From: Cyclobacteriaceae bacterium
GTDB lineage: Bacteria > Bacteroidota > Bacteroidia > Cytophagales > Cyclobacteriaceae
NCBI GenBank assembly: GCA_020436085.1
Contig: JAGQYM010000006.1
Span: 1 to 64,000 of the forward strand
Direction: 5' to 3'
DNA length: 64,000 nucleotides
The notes beneath the pieces were generated by a model. It was not told the origin of the DNA. It searched no databases and saw only the letters and a program-made list of their open reading frames with translations. The position numbers and the translations under genes are program-made. Below are positions 55,508-64,000 of the stretch, piece by piece (the stretch's first letter is position 1; every line of letters begins with the position of its first letter).

Positions 55508-55960
55508 ATGAAAGCATTCGTTTGGTCAGCTGTCTGTGCAGTCATTCTTTTAGCTTGTACTCCAACAGGTTCAACAGATGTCTCTTACAACACATCAGAA
55601 GAATTCAAAAAACTCAATCTTCCGTTTTCTGAAGCGGTAATTGTTGGAAACACAATCTTTCTTTCTGGCCAGGTTGGAAACCTCCCAGGACAACTGACGC
55701 TAGCTGAAGGTGGCATTCAGGGAGAAACACAGCAGGCTTTTGAAAACATTAAACGAATACTAGAACAAAATGGGTCATCATTGGATAACATCGTGAAGTG
55801 TACCATCATGTTGGCGGACATTGGTGAGTGGGGCGATTTCAATAAAGAGTATATCAAGTATTTTCCTGGAAATAAACCAGCACGGAGCGCCTTTGGCACT
55901 AGTGGCCTTGCACTTAATGCGAGAGTTGAAATAGAATGTATTGCTGTACTAAAGAAATAA
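55508..55960 (+). CDS. RidA-family protein with lipoprotein signal
   Basis: The 150-residue protein has a lipobox (VILLACTPT, Cys17) and then a complete RidA/YjgF domain: FSEAVIVGNTIFLSGQVG, AFENIKRILEQNGSSLDNIVK, the conserved Arg in KPARSAFG, and VEIECIAVL. Cytosolic RidA deaminates reactive enamine/imine intermediates; a lipid-anchored, exported form points to a periplasmic or outer-membrane job. The active-site Arg is retained. It follows the YjbR gene by 3 bp. Confidence 0.88.
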   Translation: MKAFVWSAVCAVILLACTPTGSTDVSYNTSEEFKKLNLPFSEAVIVGNTIFLSGQVGNLPGQLTLAEGGIQGETQQAFENIKRILEQNGSSLDNIVKCTIMLADIGEWGDFNKEYIKYFPGNKPARSAFGTSGLALNARVEIECIAVLKK

Positions 55961-56017
55961 GCATCAACGCTCGTTTTCTCCACTCAGCCATCAAATAACC
56001 TCGTTATCAAATTTTCC

Positions 56018-56061
56018 CGAGTTCAGGAATGCACATTATCTATATTTCGAATTCAGGGATG
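56018..56061 (+). repeat. Two direct repeats 30 bp apart upstream of the M14 gene
   Basis: CGAGTTCAGGAATG (56018-56031) and CGAATTCAGGGATG (56048-56061) match at 12 of 14 positions with exactly 30 bp period. A -7-like TATATTTC overlaps the second copy at 56041. They may be a regulator's paired binding sites. Confidence 0.35.
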
Positions 56062-56108
56062 AATTAATTTCCTACAATTGAACGTAAAACCTCAAATCGT
56101 AAAATGAG

Positions 56109-58724
56109 ATGAAAGTGAAGCTAACATATTGGATTGCAGCGCTGGTGTTGATTTGCGCTCAGGCCATTGGGCAAATCCCAAAACCATCTGAGACATTCGG
56201 CTTCGAGCCGGGAGCCGACTATAAAATGGCGACTTATGATCAGATGCTGTCCTATTATGAAAAATTAGATGCGGCAACAGACCGCGTGAAAGTGACTGAG
56301 ATTGGAAAATCGGTGAGAGGAAGACCTATGAAGTTGATTTTCATTTCTAGCGAAGAAAATATGAAGTCGCTTGACAAGTGGAGGGACATCAGTGAGAAAC
56401 TTGCACGAGCCAGAATTTCAGAAAAAGAAGCGCAGCAACTCGCAAAGGACGGAAAGGCGATCATTTGGTTTGATGGCGGAATGCACGCGTCAGAGAAAGC
56501 GCATGCTCAAATGACTCCCGAACTTCTGTATCGCATTGCCGCTGAGGAGTCTGACGAGATGAAAAAAATTCGTGATAATGTGATCACTCTTGTCGTGCCT
56601 GTTATCAATCCTGACGGCCTAGACATTGAGGGCGCTTGGTATCGCAAAAACCTGGGAACCATTTATGAAACATCTGGCCCTCCTATTCTTTATCAGGAAT
56701 ATGTTGGTCATGACAACAACCGCGATTGGTTTATGGGCAACATGCCCGAGACCAAGGCGGTAATGAATGTTTTATACAATCAATGGTATCCTCAAATCAT
56801 TCACAACCATCATCAATCTTCACCTGCCTGGGCAAGAATTTTCATCCCACCGTTCAGAAGTCCGGTCAACTCTAAAATTCACCCTGGTGTAACAACAGGA
56901 GTAAACCTTGTAGGTACAGCAATGGGCAATCGCTTCGCCATGAAAAAAATGCCAGGAGCTGTGTCGATGACAACATTTGAGATGTGGTGGAACGGTGGAA
57001 TGCGAACAGCTCCGTATTACCACAACATGATCGGTATTCTCACTGAAACTGCTCATACCTCACCTACACCTCGCTTCTATCCACCAGACTCTATTCCGAA
57101 AATTATTGGCAATGCTTCTGCAAGAGATGGCGCATCTAAAAAAACTGATGGCACAGAAATATTCTATGCATATCCCTGGAAAGGTGGCGAGTCACATTTC
57201 CGTGATGCAGTTGACTATATGCTGGAAGCCTCGATGGCCGTGCTTGACCTTGCAGCAGAAAAGCGGGATGAATTGCTCTACAACATTTATTCAATGGGGC
57301 GTGACGCCATCGAAGATACAAATGGAGCATTCGCCTACGTTATCCCCAAGTCACAGTGGGATCATACCGAGGCAGTCAATCTGGTCAATGTATTGATGAG
57401 AGGGGGAATTGAAGTAGAAGAAGCTACCAGTAAGTTCAAAATTGGTGACACTGAATACGATGCAGGTACATACGTCATGTATGGATCGCAACCTTTCAGG
57501 CCTTACCTCTCGGATCTGATGGAAAAACAAGATTATCCTGATCTCTATCTTTATCCTGGTGGGCCTCCGATCGCACCTTATGATCTTACAGGATGGACAT
57601 TGCCAATGTCATTCGGTGTGAAAGTAGATAGGGTGACAAGTTCATTTACTGCGAAAACCAAAAAAATTCAATCTGAAATAAAACTTCCAGCTGGCTCAGT
57701 TTCAGGCTCTGCAAGTTTTGGTTATGCACTTGACAATCGTGAGAATCTCTCCGCGACAGCCATCAATAGATTATTGAAAGCTGGAGAGAAGGTGTCCATT
57801 GCACAGGCTTCTTTCGCGGACGGAAAAGCGTCCTTTCCAGCCGGAACGTTCGTCATCGAAAAGGGAAGCAACACCCAAAGTGCAATCAACAATCTATCTA
57901 AAGAATTAGGTGTTTCCTTTTCAGGCATTGGCGCTAAGCCTTCTAATGTAAAGGCGATGAAGAAAATTAAAATTGGATTGTATAAATCATGGGATGCCAA
58001 CATTGACGAAGGCTGGACTCGTTGGGTACTGGAACAATTTGAATTTGATCTAGACACGCTTCACAACGCGGACATCAAAACCAAAAATTTGAGCGCCTAC
58101 ACGGCAATCATTATTCCTTCTCAATCTCCAGAAGAAATTCTAATCGGACACAGACCGGGCACGATGCCTGAACCTTATGTTGGCGGCATTGGACTGGAAG
58201 GAACTATTGCTCTCAACAACTACGTGCAAAATGGCGGCACATTGTTGACTTTTGATCAGGCGTGTGACTTGGCTATCGATGAATTCGGTTTGCCAGTTGA
58301 TAATGTTACTCACGGTCTTTCATCAAGTACGTTTTTTATTCCGGGCTCAATCGTAAGGATGAATGTGAACACCAATAACCCACTGGCGTTTGGAATGCAA
58401 CCGGAAGCCGCTGCATCATTCTCAAGAAGCCGCGCATTTGAAACAATTGTTCCTTCGCGCAAAGCTGAAGGAGGAAACGAAGTAATGAAACCTGCTCCTC
58501 GCCCTGATGTTACTCCTGTTGCCACGTATGCTTCAAAGGATCTCCTAATGAGCGGATGGGGACTCAATGCTGATCGTTACATAAAAAACAAGGGAGCAAT
58601 GATGAATGTGGGACATGGAAAAGGAAATGTCGTCCTGTTTGGTTTCAGACCTCAATTCCGTGGCCAGGCCAGAAACACGTACAAATTGATATTTAACTCA
58701 ATCTATCTTGGCGCAACGAGATAA
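56109..58724 (+). CDS. Secreted M14-family zinc carboxypeptidase
   Basis: The 871-residue protein has a signal peptide (about 1-22) and an M14 catalytic domain (about 40-330). Zinc ligands are H126 and E129 (DGGMHASEKA), with a third His in QIIHNHHQSSP (about 232-235), and NPDG supports substrate binding. The general-base Glu is likely in ILTETAHT. A long C-terminal part (about 380-871), including a segment like class I glutamine amidotransferases/ThuA (IIIPSQSPEEIL, GGTLLTFDQACDLAID), is typical of large Bacteroidota members. It should trim peptides outside the inner membrane. There is no T9SS CTD. Confidence 0.9.
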   Translation: MKVKLTYWIAALVLICAQAIGQIPKPSETFGFEPGADYKMATYDQMLSYYEKLDAATDRVKVTEIGKSVRGRPMKLIFISSEENMKSLDKWRDISEKLARARISEKEAQQLAKDGKAIIWFDGGMHASEKAHAQMTPELLYRIAAEESDEMKKIRDNVITLVVPVINPDGLDIEGAWYRKNLGTIYETSGPPILYQEYVGHDNNRDWFMGNMPETKAVMNVLYNQWYPQIIHNHHQSSPAWARIFIPPFRSPVNSKIHPGVTTGVNLVGTAMGNRFAMKKMPGAVSMTTFEMWWNGGMRTAPYYHNMIGILTETAHTSPTPRFYPPDSIPKIIGNASARDGASKKTDGTEIFYAYPWKGGESHFRDAVDYMLEASMAVLDLAAEKRDELLYNIYSMGRDAIEDTNGAFAYVIPKSQWDHTEAVNLVNVLMRGGIEVEEATSKFKIGDTEYDAGTYVMYGSQPFRPYLSDLMEKQDYPDLYLYPGGPPIAPYDLTGWTLPMSFGVKVDRVTSSFTAKTKKIQSEIKLPAGSVSGSASFGYALDNRENLSATAINRLLKAGEKVSIAQASFADGKASFPAGTFVIEKGSNTQSAINNLSKELGVSFSGIGAKPSNVKAMKKIKIGLYKSWDANIDEGWTRWVLEQFEFDLDTLHNADIKTKNLSAYTAIIIPSQSPEEILIGHRPGTMPEPYVGGIGLEGTIALNNYVQNGGTLLTFDQACDLAIDEFGLPVDNVTHGLSSSTFFIPGSIVRMNVNTNNPLAFGMQPEAAASFSRSRAFETIVPSRKAEGGNEVMKPAPRPDVTPVATYASKDLLMSGWGLNADRYIKNKGAMMNVGHGKGNVVLFGFRPQFRGQARNTYKLIFNSIYLGATR

Positions 58725-58742
58725 TTAGAAGAAAGCCGTAAC

Positions 58743-58769
58743 AAAACCCCGCCCTCGCGGGGTTTTTTA
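58743..58769 (+). terminator. Intrinsic terminator after the M14 gene
   Basis: AAAACCCCGC and GCGGGGTTTT pair perfectly over 10 bp around a CCTC loop, and the 3' arm continues as a T-run. Confidence 0.9.
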
Positions 58770-58795
58770 TTTCTCAAACTTTAGATTTGATTTTA

Positions 58796-59386
58796 ATGAC
58801 TTCACCAAAATTTTTCCCAACACCTGAACATTTCAGAAAATGGTTTGAAAAAAATCATAACAAGGAAACAGAACTGTTGGTAGGGTTTTATAAAAAGCAA
58901 AGCGGCAAGCCCAGTATCACCTGGCCCGAATCAGTTGACCAGGCATTGTGCTTTGGATGGATTGATGGTATTCGCAAGTCGATCGATGATGAGAGCTACA
59001 CAATTCGATTCACTCCAAGAAAAGAAAAAAGTCACTGGAGTCTAGTGAACATCAGGCGCTTCAAAGAGCTCAAGAAATTAAATCTCATTCAACCTGCTGG
59101 AGAAGCCGCGTTTAAAAAGATTGACAAAAAGAATACTGCGCGTGCCTCATTCGAGCAAAAGGAGGTGGTACTTGATAAAAAGTATCTGGATAAAATTAAG
59201 GCAAATAAAAAGGCATGGACGTTTTATCAGAAGTTTGCAGCCTCCTACAAAAAAGCTTCTATATGGTGGGTGATCAGTGCCAAAAGGGAAGAGACGAGAT
59301 TGAGACGTCTCCGAATTTTTATTGACTGCTGTAAGAAAGGAGAAAAAATTCCTATGCTTCAAATTGCAAAGAAGAAGACCGACTAG
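58796..59386 (+). CDS. YdeI/OmpD-associated family protein
   Basis: The 196-residue protein matches the YdeI family (bacteriocin-protection/OmpD-associated): FRKWFEKNHNKETELLVGFYKK near the start (in parts), then SITWPESVDQALCFGWIDGIRKSI, RFTPRKEKSHWS, and a basic C-terminus. Its function in Bacteroidota is unknown. ATG 58796 is preferred over the TTG three codons upstream. It follows a strong terminator, so it is independently transcribed. Its end overlaps the convergent membrane-protein gene by 4 bp. Confidence 0.85.
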   Translation: MTSPKFFPTPEHFRKWFEKNHNKETELLVGFYKKQSGKPSITWPESVDQALCFGWIDGIRKSIDDESYTIRFTPRKEKSHWSLVNIRRFKELKKLNLIQPAGEAAFKKIDKKNTARASFEQKEVVLDKKYLDKIKANKKAWTFYQKFAASYKKASIWWVISAKREETRLRRLRIFIDCCKKGEKIPMLQIAKKKTD

Positions 59387-59958
59387 AAAAAAAATCGCAC
59401 CAGACGCAGTATGGATCGGCCTACTACCAATAGAATAATCAATAATATCAATCCAAACTTGATCGAAGCTGGCACAGCAAATCCATAGGTAAAGTCAGAA
59501 GGGTCAGCGATAAAAATCAACATTGCAATATTTTCGATCACATCCATCAGCCCGGCCAGTAGTGCGACATATACTAAAGCGTAAGTAAATTGTCTCTTGT
59601 GCCCGGACGCAGATAAAAATATTAAAACGATAAAAAACCAAGTATAGGTTTTCAAAAAAGCGAAGTCAATAATAATGTTGATGATGGCTGCGTCCAGTGC
59701 TGTGTCAGATAATGCAAAGCTACTTTGACATTCCGATTGCCTCCAGACATGGGTAACGAGTTGCGCTCTGGTTGGACTAAATGCCAACTCAAGGTCAACT
59801 ATGGCCAAGGGAGTGTATGGTGTTATCAGGCATGACGAGGAAGGTCGCATCAACAATGCAACCCCTACCATAAAAGCGAGTGCTATCAGAAAGCTACGCA
59901 CACGATAGGTAGTAATCATCTCACCCCATCGCTCAATATACTTTTGTAGCCAGCTCAT
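59383..59958 (-). CDS. Inner-membrane protein of unknown function (191 aa)
   Basis: About four membrane segments are visible: about 23-38, 106-122, 127-150 and 166-185. The loop after the first contains a Cys-rich, polar segment (SSSCLITPYTPLAIVDLELAF in parts). I do not recognise the family. The topology, with a large first extracytoplasmic loop, is reminiscent of small Bacteroidota membrane proteins. It converges on the YdeI-like gene. Confidence 0.68.
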   Translation of the reverse strand: MSWLQKYIERWGEMITTYRVRSFLIALAFMVGVALLMRPSSSCLITPYTPLAIVDLELAFSPTRAQLVTHVWRQSECQSSFALSDTALDAAIINIIIDFAFLKTYTWFFIVLIFLSASGHKRQFTYALVYVALLAGLMDVIENIAMLIFIADPSDFTYGFAVPASIKFGLILLIILLVVGRSILRLVRFFF

Positions 59959-60209
59959 GGTACTGGAAATTAGTCATCATCGGGCTCTTCTAAAAGTGTG
60001 CAGGAACAATTCGCTATAACAATGTCAAACTTTATTTGACCCATTTCAAAATTACCAAAGTCAAAATCCACCAGATGAAATTCAGAATCGTCACTCCGAG
60101 CCTATAGGGAAGGACAAAAATCTCTCACTCCTTAATCAGAATACCCACAGGTGGGTTACTAGTGTGTTGTTGATTTCCATTTTCTTGGCGACCAAAATAT
60201 TCCCACACC

Positions 60210-61013
60210 ATGAGAAAAAAATTTAAGATAATAGTGTGCCTTAGTTTGGCATCGGCATTGTACAATTGCTCCAAAGATGAGCCAGATATTATCGATGGTA
60301 TCATTGAGTCTGGCAAAGTGTTAGATGTTGGCAATAACACCAACTCAAGTGATATCTACATTGAGTTAGCTTTACAGGAACCATTTATCAATTCCAATTT
60401 GATCCTGATTATTGCGAAGGACAAGATGTCAATCCACGAATCTGATATTGCAGGGTTGTCGCCCAATCAAATTCATGAAGTTGACATGGCTGATCAAGTC
60501 AAAGTCAAGTTTCGCCTAAAAGAAGACATGTTAGATATCGAGAATAATCCTCTACAGACAAACATAAAATATCAATTGGTGGTAATTATAAGAGCAGAGG
60601 GAAATCTCAGGCTTACCCGTCATCAATTCGAAGTCACCTTAACAAATTCTCACTACCTCCTTGGAGATTATCTTGGGAAGTGGAATGACAATATTTATAC
60701 TGACTTTCCTGTTACCGCAAAGATTACCAATGTCAACAACAACTTCGCCTCAGGAAGATTCTTTTATAGTGGTTCATTCGGTGCCTGCTGTGGAGGTCCA
60801 GACGATGGTGCAATTTCGTTCCAGATTGATGATGAGGCGATTACCAATTTTCGTTATGATCAAAATCTTCCGAATTATATGGGAGGATGCCCTGGTGAGT
60901 ATAACGGTAGCGGAATTGTCGAGGACTTTTCACAATTGCAGATTTCATTCTCAGGTACGGATTGCGATGGAGCCCACTCTGGGGGGAAAATGATTCTCTC
61001 AAGAATAAAATAG
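60210..61013 (+). CDS. Lipoprotein of unknown function (267 aa)
   Basis: The signal peptide ends in a lipobox (SALYNCSKD, Cys20). The following Ser-Lys-Asp-Glu stretch is the acidic tail typical of surface-exposed Bacteroidota lipoproteins. The body is beta-rich, with an N-terminal region like an Ig-type domain (about 40-145) and a C-terminal domain (about 150-267) with a GACCGGPDDG motif. I do not recognise the family. The preceding 250 bp hold only a short CCCAC/GTGGG hairpin and no clear promoter. A terminator follows. Confidence 0.75.
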   Translation: MRKKFKIIVCLSLASALYNCSKDEPDIIDGIIESGKVLDVGNNTNSSDIYIELALQEPFINSNLILIIAKDKMSIHESDIAGLSPNQIHEVDMADQVKVKFRLKEDMLDIENNPLQTNIKYQLVVIIRAEGNLRLTRHQFEVTLTNSHYLLGDYLGKWNDNIYTDFPVTAKITNVNNNFASGRFFYSGSFGACCGGPDDGAISFQIDDEAITNFRYDQNLPNYMGGCPGEYNGSGIVEDFSQLQISFSGTDCDGAHSGGKMILSRIK

Positions 61014-61014
61014 T

Positions 61015-61047
61015 GGAGCCTGGCATTCCACAGGCTCCTTTATTTTT
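61015..61047. terminator. Bidirectional terminator between convergent genes
   Basis: GGAGCCTG (61015-61022) and CAGGCTCC (61031-61038) form a perfect 8-bp stem with an 8-base loop. Plus-strand tail is TTTATTTTT; minus-strand tail is ACTATTTTATT. It would serve both the lipoprotein gene and the propeller gene. Confidence 0.85.
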
Positions 61048-61055
61048 AAATCCGC

Positions 61056-64000
61056 TTAATTGCGATCAAGCGGCTGATAGTCCTTAAATGGTGAGATGCT
61101 TACTTTCTCCATCATCTCACGATATGCAGGCCACTGATCTTTATAAAAAGTGTTTACCTTATCCAAGATCAATTGTGCCTTGTCATTGGCATGTTTCATT
61201 ACCCTATTTTCACGATCTGTCACCGCTTCTCTTGAGGTGTTTACATAGAATCTGGCCGTTCCCAAAAAGGATACATTGCTTGGAAACTCCGTAGCTGTAA
61301 TACCTTGACGTGTATCCTCAGCACCAAGAATAAAATCAAACACTTTGTTGATTGAGTCTTTTACTGCTTTCGACTTATCTATCGCCTCCTTCAAATCGTC
61401 ACGCTTTGCTTCCTTCATTCGTTTTTCAAATTCATCTGCAATATCACGAGACTCTCTCAATCGTTCCGTTGCCGTAGACACCAGGCTTGTGATCTTGTCC
61501 AGCTCTTTGTTCAGCGCATACCTGGCTTGAATGTAAGCAGCATCATTGGTGAATCGTGGATCACCCTTCACATTGATCATTGTGGAATCTTTTTGATCAC
61601 CGAAAGTCATTCGTAGTTTATATGTGTCAGGAAGCACATTTCCTCCTCCAGGCTCTGGCGCATTTGGCCTTGCCTTCTCACGCGAAGGCTGCCTTACTCC
61701 TTTTTCAGATAGATTCCACGTCCATCGATTGAGCCCGTTTTCCTCCGGAGCTTTTTGCTTCAGCGTTCTTACCTTTTCATTGGCTGCATTGAAGATTTCC
61801 AGTGTTACCGAATCATACTTCACTTTCGGTTTGTCATCTTTTTTCTCTGTTGCTGCTGGCGCAGGTTCAGGTTGCGTTGACTTTCCACGTTTTGATTTGA
61901 CTGTAGTTTTCGGCTCTTCTTTCTTTGGTTCCTCTTTCTTCTCCGCTGGTTTGTTAATTGAATATGAAATCAGCGCGCCCAAAGGTCTGTTCTCACCTGT
62001 GAACATTCCTGAACCAGGAAATAGTGCGCCTTCCGCAGGCAACGTTTCCACATCATATGCATCAGGAGGCGTGAACAGGTGAAGTTTCTTGTCTAAGATA
62101 CTTGCTCCATTCTTGGCCATTGCCCTAAGAGGGCGGATATCATCCAGTACGTACACAGCGCGACCAAACGTACCTACCACCAGGTCGTGTTCACGCGGGT
62201 GAATAACCAAATCCATGCTTGGTACTCCAGCAGGATAACCGTTTGTCCATCTTGTGTAGTTCTTACCTTCATCAACACTCACAAACAAACCGTTCTCAGT
62301 CCCGAGGAAGATCAGTTTTGGTTCTACCGGATCCTGAATAACTGAAAGTGTGTAGCTATTGTCCCCTACCTGGCTTCCGTTCACCATACTCTCCCAGGTC
62401 TGTCCGTAGTCTTTTGTTCTGAACAGGTAGGGCTTGAAATCAAACTGACGATAGTTGTTCACAACTACAAAGGCCTCACCAGCATTGTAGCTAGAGGCTT
62501 GAATTTGAGGAACCCATGCATTCCTTGGCATACCTGCAATTCGGGAGGTGACATTGGTCCATGTTTTTCCACCATCGCGCGATAGTTGTACCTGTCCATC
62601 ATCTGTACCTACCCACAGCACACCTTTTTCTTTTTTACTTGGTGCAATTGCAATGATTGTGCAGTGATTCTCCGCACCTGTCGCATCCATCGTTAACCCA
62701 CCGCTCTCATATTGTTTTTGCTTTTCAGGATCATTAGTAGTGAGGTCTGGAGAAATAATCTCCCAATTATTTCCCTTGTTAGTACTCTTGTGAAGAAATT
62801 GACTTCCATAATAAATCGTTGAGTTATCAAATGGATCCTGAGCAAATGCTGAGTTCCAATTAAACCTCAGCCTCATGTCAGCATCCGGGTGACTCGGTCT
62901 GATCAGTTTGTTGTAGCCAGTTTGTTTGTCCCAACGCATAAAGAAACCCTGCTGCGCCATTCCATAACCGTAACGATTATCATCTGGGTCTGCAGCCATG
63001 TCAAAGCCATCACCGAATACCAGCATTTGAAAGTATGAATTGCGGATACCGCCATTTCTCCATAAGTAAGCAGGACCCACCCAGGAGCCATTGTCTTGCA
63101 TTCCACCATACACGTTGTAAGGCTGATCCATGTCAACGTTGATATGATAAAATTGTCCTACAGGAAGATTCTCAACAAATCTCCAGTTCTTTCCCTGATC
63201 GTGAGTAATGTTGAGTCCACCATCATTTCCATCAACCATGAAGGAAGGATCCTCAGGATGCACCCACCACGAGTGGTGATCTGGATGCACGCCATTAAAT
63301 GAAAACGGTAACAACGGTCGGAATGATTTTCCTGCATCTTCACTCACATTCACTTCAGAGAAGATTGTATACAGTCTATTTTCATTTTTTGGATCAGCAT
63401 GAATTTCACCGTAGTAAAATGGTCGATCGCCTATCTGATCCATATTTTCATTTACCATTCTCCACTTAAATCCTCCATCTTCTGATTTGTACAAACCATT
63501 TTTCTTTGCCTCCACTAATGCATAGACAATCTCAGACTTAGCTGATACAGCAATTCCGATCCGTCCAAGATCACCAGCCGGAAGCCCATCCTTATCAGTT
63601 CTCTTCGTCCAGTTCTTGCCACCATCAAAAGTCACGTACATTCCAGAACCAGGTCCGCCTGATTTGAAAATCCAAGGCCACCTGCGATGCTCCCACATGG
63701 ATGCAAAAAGTTTGTTAGGATTAGTTGGATCCATCACCAAGTCCGCGCAGCCAGTTTTTTCATTGACATATAAAACTTTCTCCCAGGTCTGACCACCATC
63801 AGTTGTTTTGAAAACCCCTCGTTCAGGATGTTCTCCCCAAGGAGATCCGATAGCGCCTACATAGACTGTGTTAGGATCATTTGGATCAACGATGATTCTA
63901 TAGATGTTTCTTGTTTTCTCAAGACCCATCAGCTTCCATGTCTTACCTCCGTCAAGGGTTTTATAAATACCGTATCCTCCGTTCAAACTATTTCTTGGAT
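61056..64000 (-). CDS. Large BNR/VPS10-type beta-propeller protein, 5' end beyond window
   Basis: At least 981 codons are open from the right edge to 61056; an N-terminal part is missing. The visible part starts with BNR/sortilin-like repeats (SPRNSLNGGYGIYKT, then DGGKTWKLMG, DGGQTWEKVLY, DGGKNWTKRTD, DGGKTWTNV). It continues as a second propeller, then a Lys/Glu/Pro-rich linker (about 680-720), a FlgD-like beta-sandwich (WTWNLSEKGV) and a helical end. Such proteins are called VPS10-domain or glycosyl hydrolase-like and are probably exported. Catalytic role is unknown. No T9SS CTD ends this protein. Confidence 0.85.
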   Translation of the reverse strand, partial: PRNSLNGGYGIYKTLDGGKTWKLMGLEKTRNIYRIIVDPNDPNTVYVGAIGSPWGEHPERGVFKTTDGGQTWEKVLYVNEKTGCADLVMDPTNPNKLFASMWEHRRWPWIFKSGGPGSGMYVTFDGGKNWTKRTDKDGLPAGDLGRIGIAVSAKSEIVYALVEAKKNGLYKSEDGGFKWRMVNENMDQIGDRPFYYGEIHADPKNENRLYTIFSEVNVSEDAGKSFRPLLPFSFNGVHPDHHSWWVHPEDPSFMVDGNDGGLNITHDQGKNWRFVENLPVGQFYHINVDMDQPYNVYGGMQDNGSWVGPAYLWRNGGIRNSYFQMLVFGDGFDMAADPDDNRYGYGMAQQGFFMRWDKQTGYNKLIRPSHPDADMRLRFNWNSAFAQDPFDNSTIYYGSQFLHKSTNKGNNWEIISPDLTTNDPEKQKQYESGGLTMDATGAENHCTIIAIAPSKKEKGVLWVGTDDGQVQLSRDGGKTWTNVTSRIAGMPRNAWVPQIQASSYNAGEAFVVVNNYRQFDFKPYLFRTKDYGQTWESMVNGSQVGDNSYTLSVIQDPVEPKLIFLGTENGLFVSVDEGKNYTRWTNGYPAGVPSMDLVIHPREHDLVVGTFGRAVYVLDDIRPLRAMAKNGASILDKKLHLFTPPDAYDVETLPAEGALFPGSGMFTGENRPLGALISYSINKPAEKKEEPKKEEPKTTVKSKRGKSTQPEPAPAATEKKDDKPKVKYDSVTLEIFNAANEKVRTLKQKAPEENGLNRWTWNLSEKGVRQPSREKARPNAPEPGGGNVLPDTYKLRMTFGDQKDSTMINVKGDPRFTNDAAYIQARYALNKELDKITSLVSTATERLRESRDIADEFEKRMKEAKRDDLKEAIDKSKAVKDSINKVFDFILGAEDTRQGITATEFPSNVSFLGTARFYVNTSREAVTDRENRVMKHANDKAQLILDKVNTFYKDQWPAYREMMEKVSISPFKDYQPLDRN

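Noticed and set aside
59959..60209. 250-bp gap before the 60.2 kb lipoprotein gene
   Set aside because: Only a CCCAC/GTGGG mini-hairpin and an exact TAATTTTG on the minus strand without a -33 partner; no gene or RNA supported.

Overview
The window is chromosomal DNA from a member of the Bacteroidota, most likely the Cytophagales. The evidence is: three large secreted proteins ending in the type B (CHU_C-type) sorting domain of the type IX secretion system (T9SS); a PorT-like T9SS component next to ubiE; a PorE-like OmpA/propeller protein; Bacteroidota-restricted families (DUF2851, DUF5606, the DUF1987/SiaC plus large ABC pair); and several good matches to the Bacteroidota -7 promoter element TAnnTTTG. 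I see no rRNA, tRNA, CRISPR array, prophage or insertion sequence. Coding density is high and no gene-free stretch reaches 300 bases.

Layout. 1-4.4 kb (minus): a GNAT fragment, a receiver-only response regulator, a LysM lytic transglycosylase, an O-methyltransferase and an M16 peptidase. 4.5-12.9 kb (mostly minus): a small orphan gene, then a run ftsK > lolA > (hairpin) > pyrF > DUF2851 > multi-pass membrane protein > NeuD-type acetyltransferase > nucleoside phosphorylase. 13.05-24.55 kb (plus): an island of three T9SS type B cargo proteins (propeller-like, FG-GAP, tandem-repeat) with a TPR histidine kinase and a LuxR-type regulator between the first and second. 24.5-30.1 kb: housekeeping genes (pyrD, xerD, aroQ, marC-like, rnhA, saccharopine dehydrogenase family, cdd). 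30.2-35.8 kb (plus): siaC, a 1021-residue ABC transporter with an N-terminal extension, two orphan exported proteins and an esterase. 35.8-40 kb (minus): SDR, porT, ubiE and a PorE-like protein. 40.1-47.1 kb: engB, DUF5606, fbp, aspartate kinase, a low-molecular-weight phosphatase, enoyl-CoA hydratase, waaA and rsgA. 47.1-49.5 kb (minus): GT2, FemAB/GNAT-like and DUF4442 genes. 49.5-61.0 kb (mostly plus): a second saccharopine dehydrogenase homologue, nhaC, a DEDDy exonuclease, an MFS transporter interrupted by an in-frame TAG, M20 peptidase, YjbR-like protein, a lipoprotein RidA, an M14 carboxypeptidase, a YdeI-like protein and two orphans. 61.06-64 kb (minus): the C-terminal part of a large BNR/VPS10-type propeller protein running off the right edge.

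How it fits together. Much of the window concerns the cell envelope: T9SS parts (PorT, PorE-like), T9SS cargo, LolA, WaaA, a lytic transglycosylase and secreted peptidases. The signalling pair embedded among the cargo genes suggests local control of that secreted set, but this is inferred from position only. The most unusual items are the T9SS cargo/two-component island with its exact 249-bp repeats, the siaC/ABC pair with no siaA or siaB nearby, the interrupted MFS gene, and the lipoprotein-type RidA.
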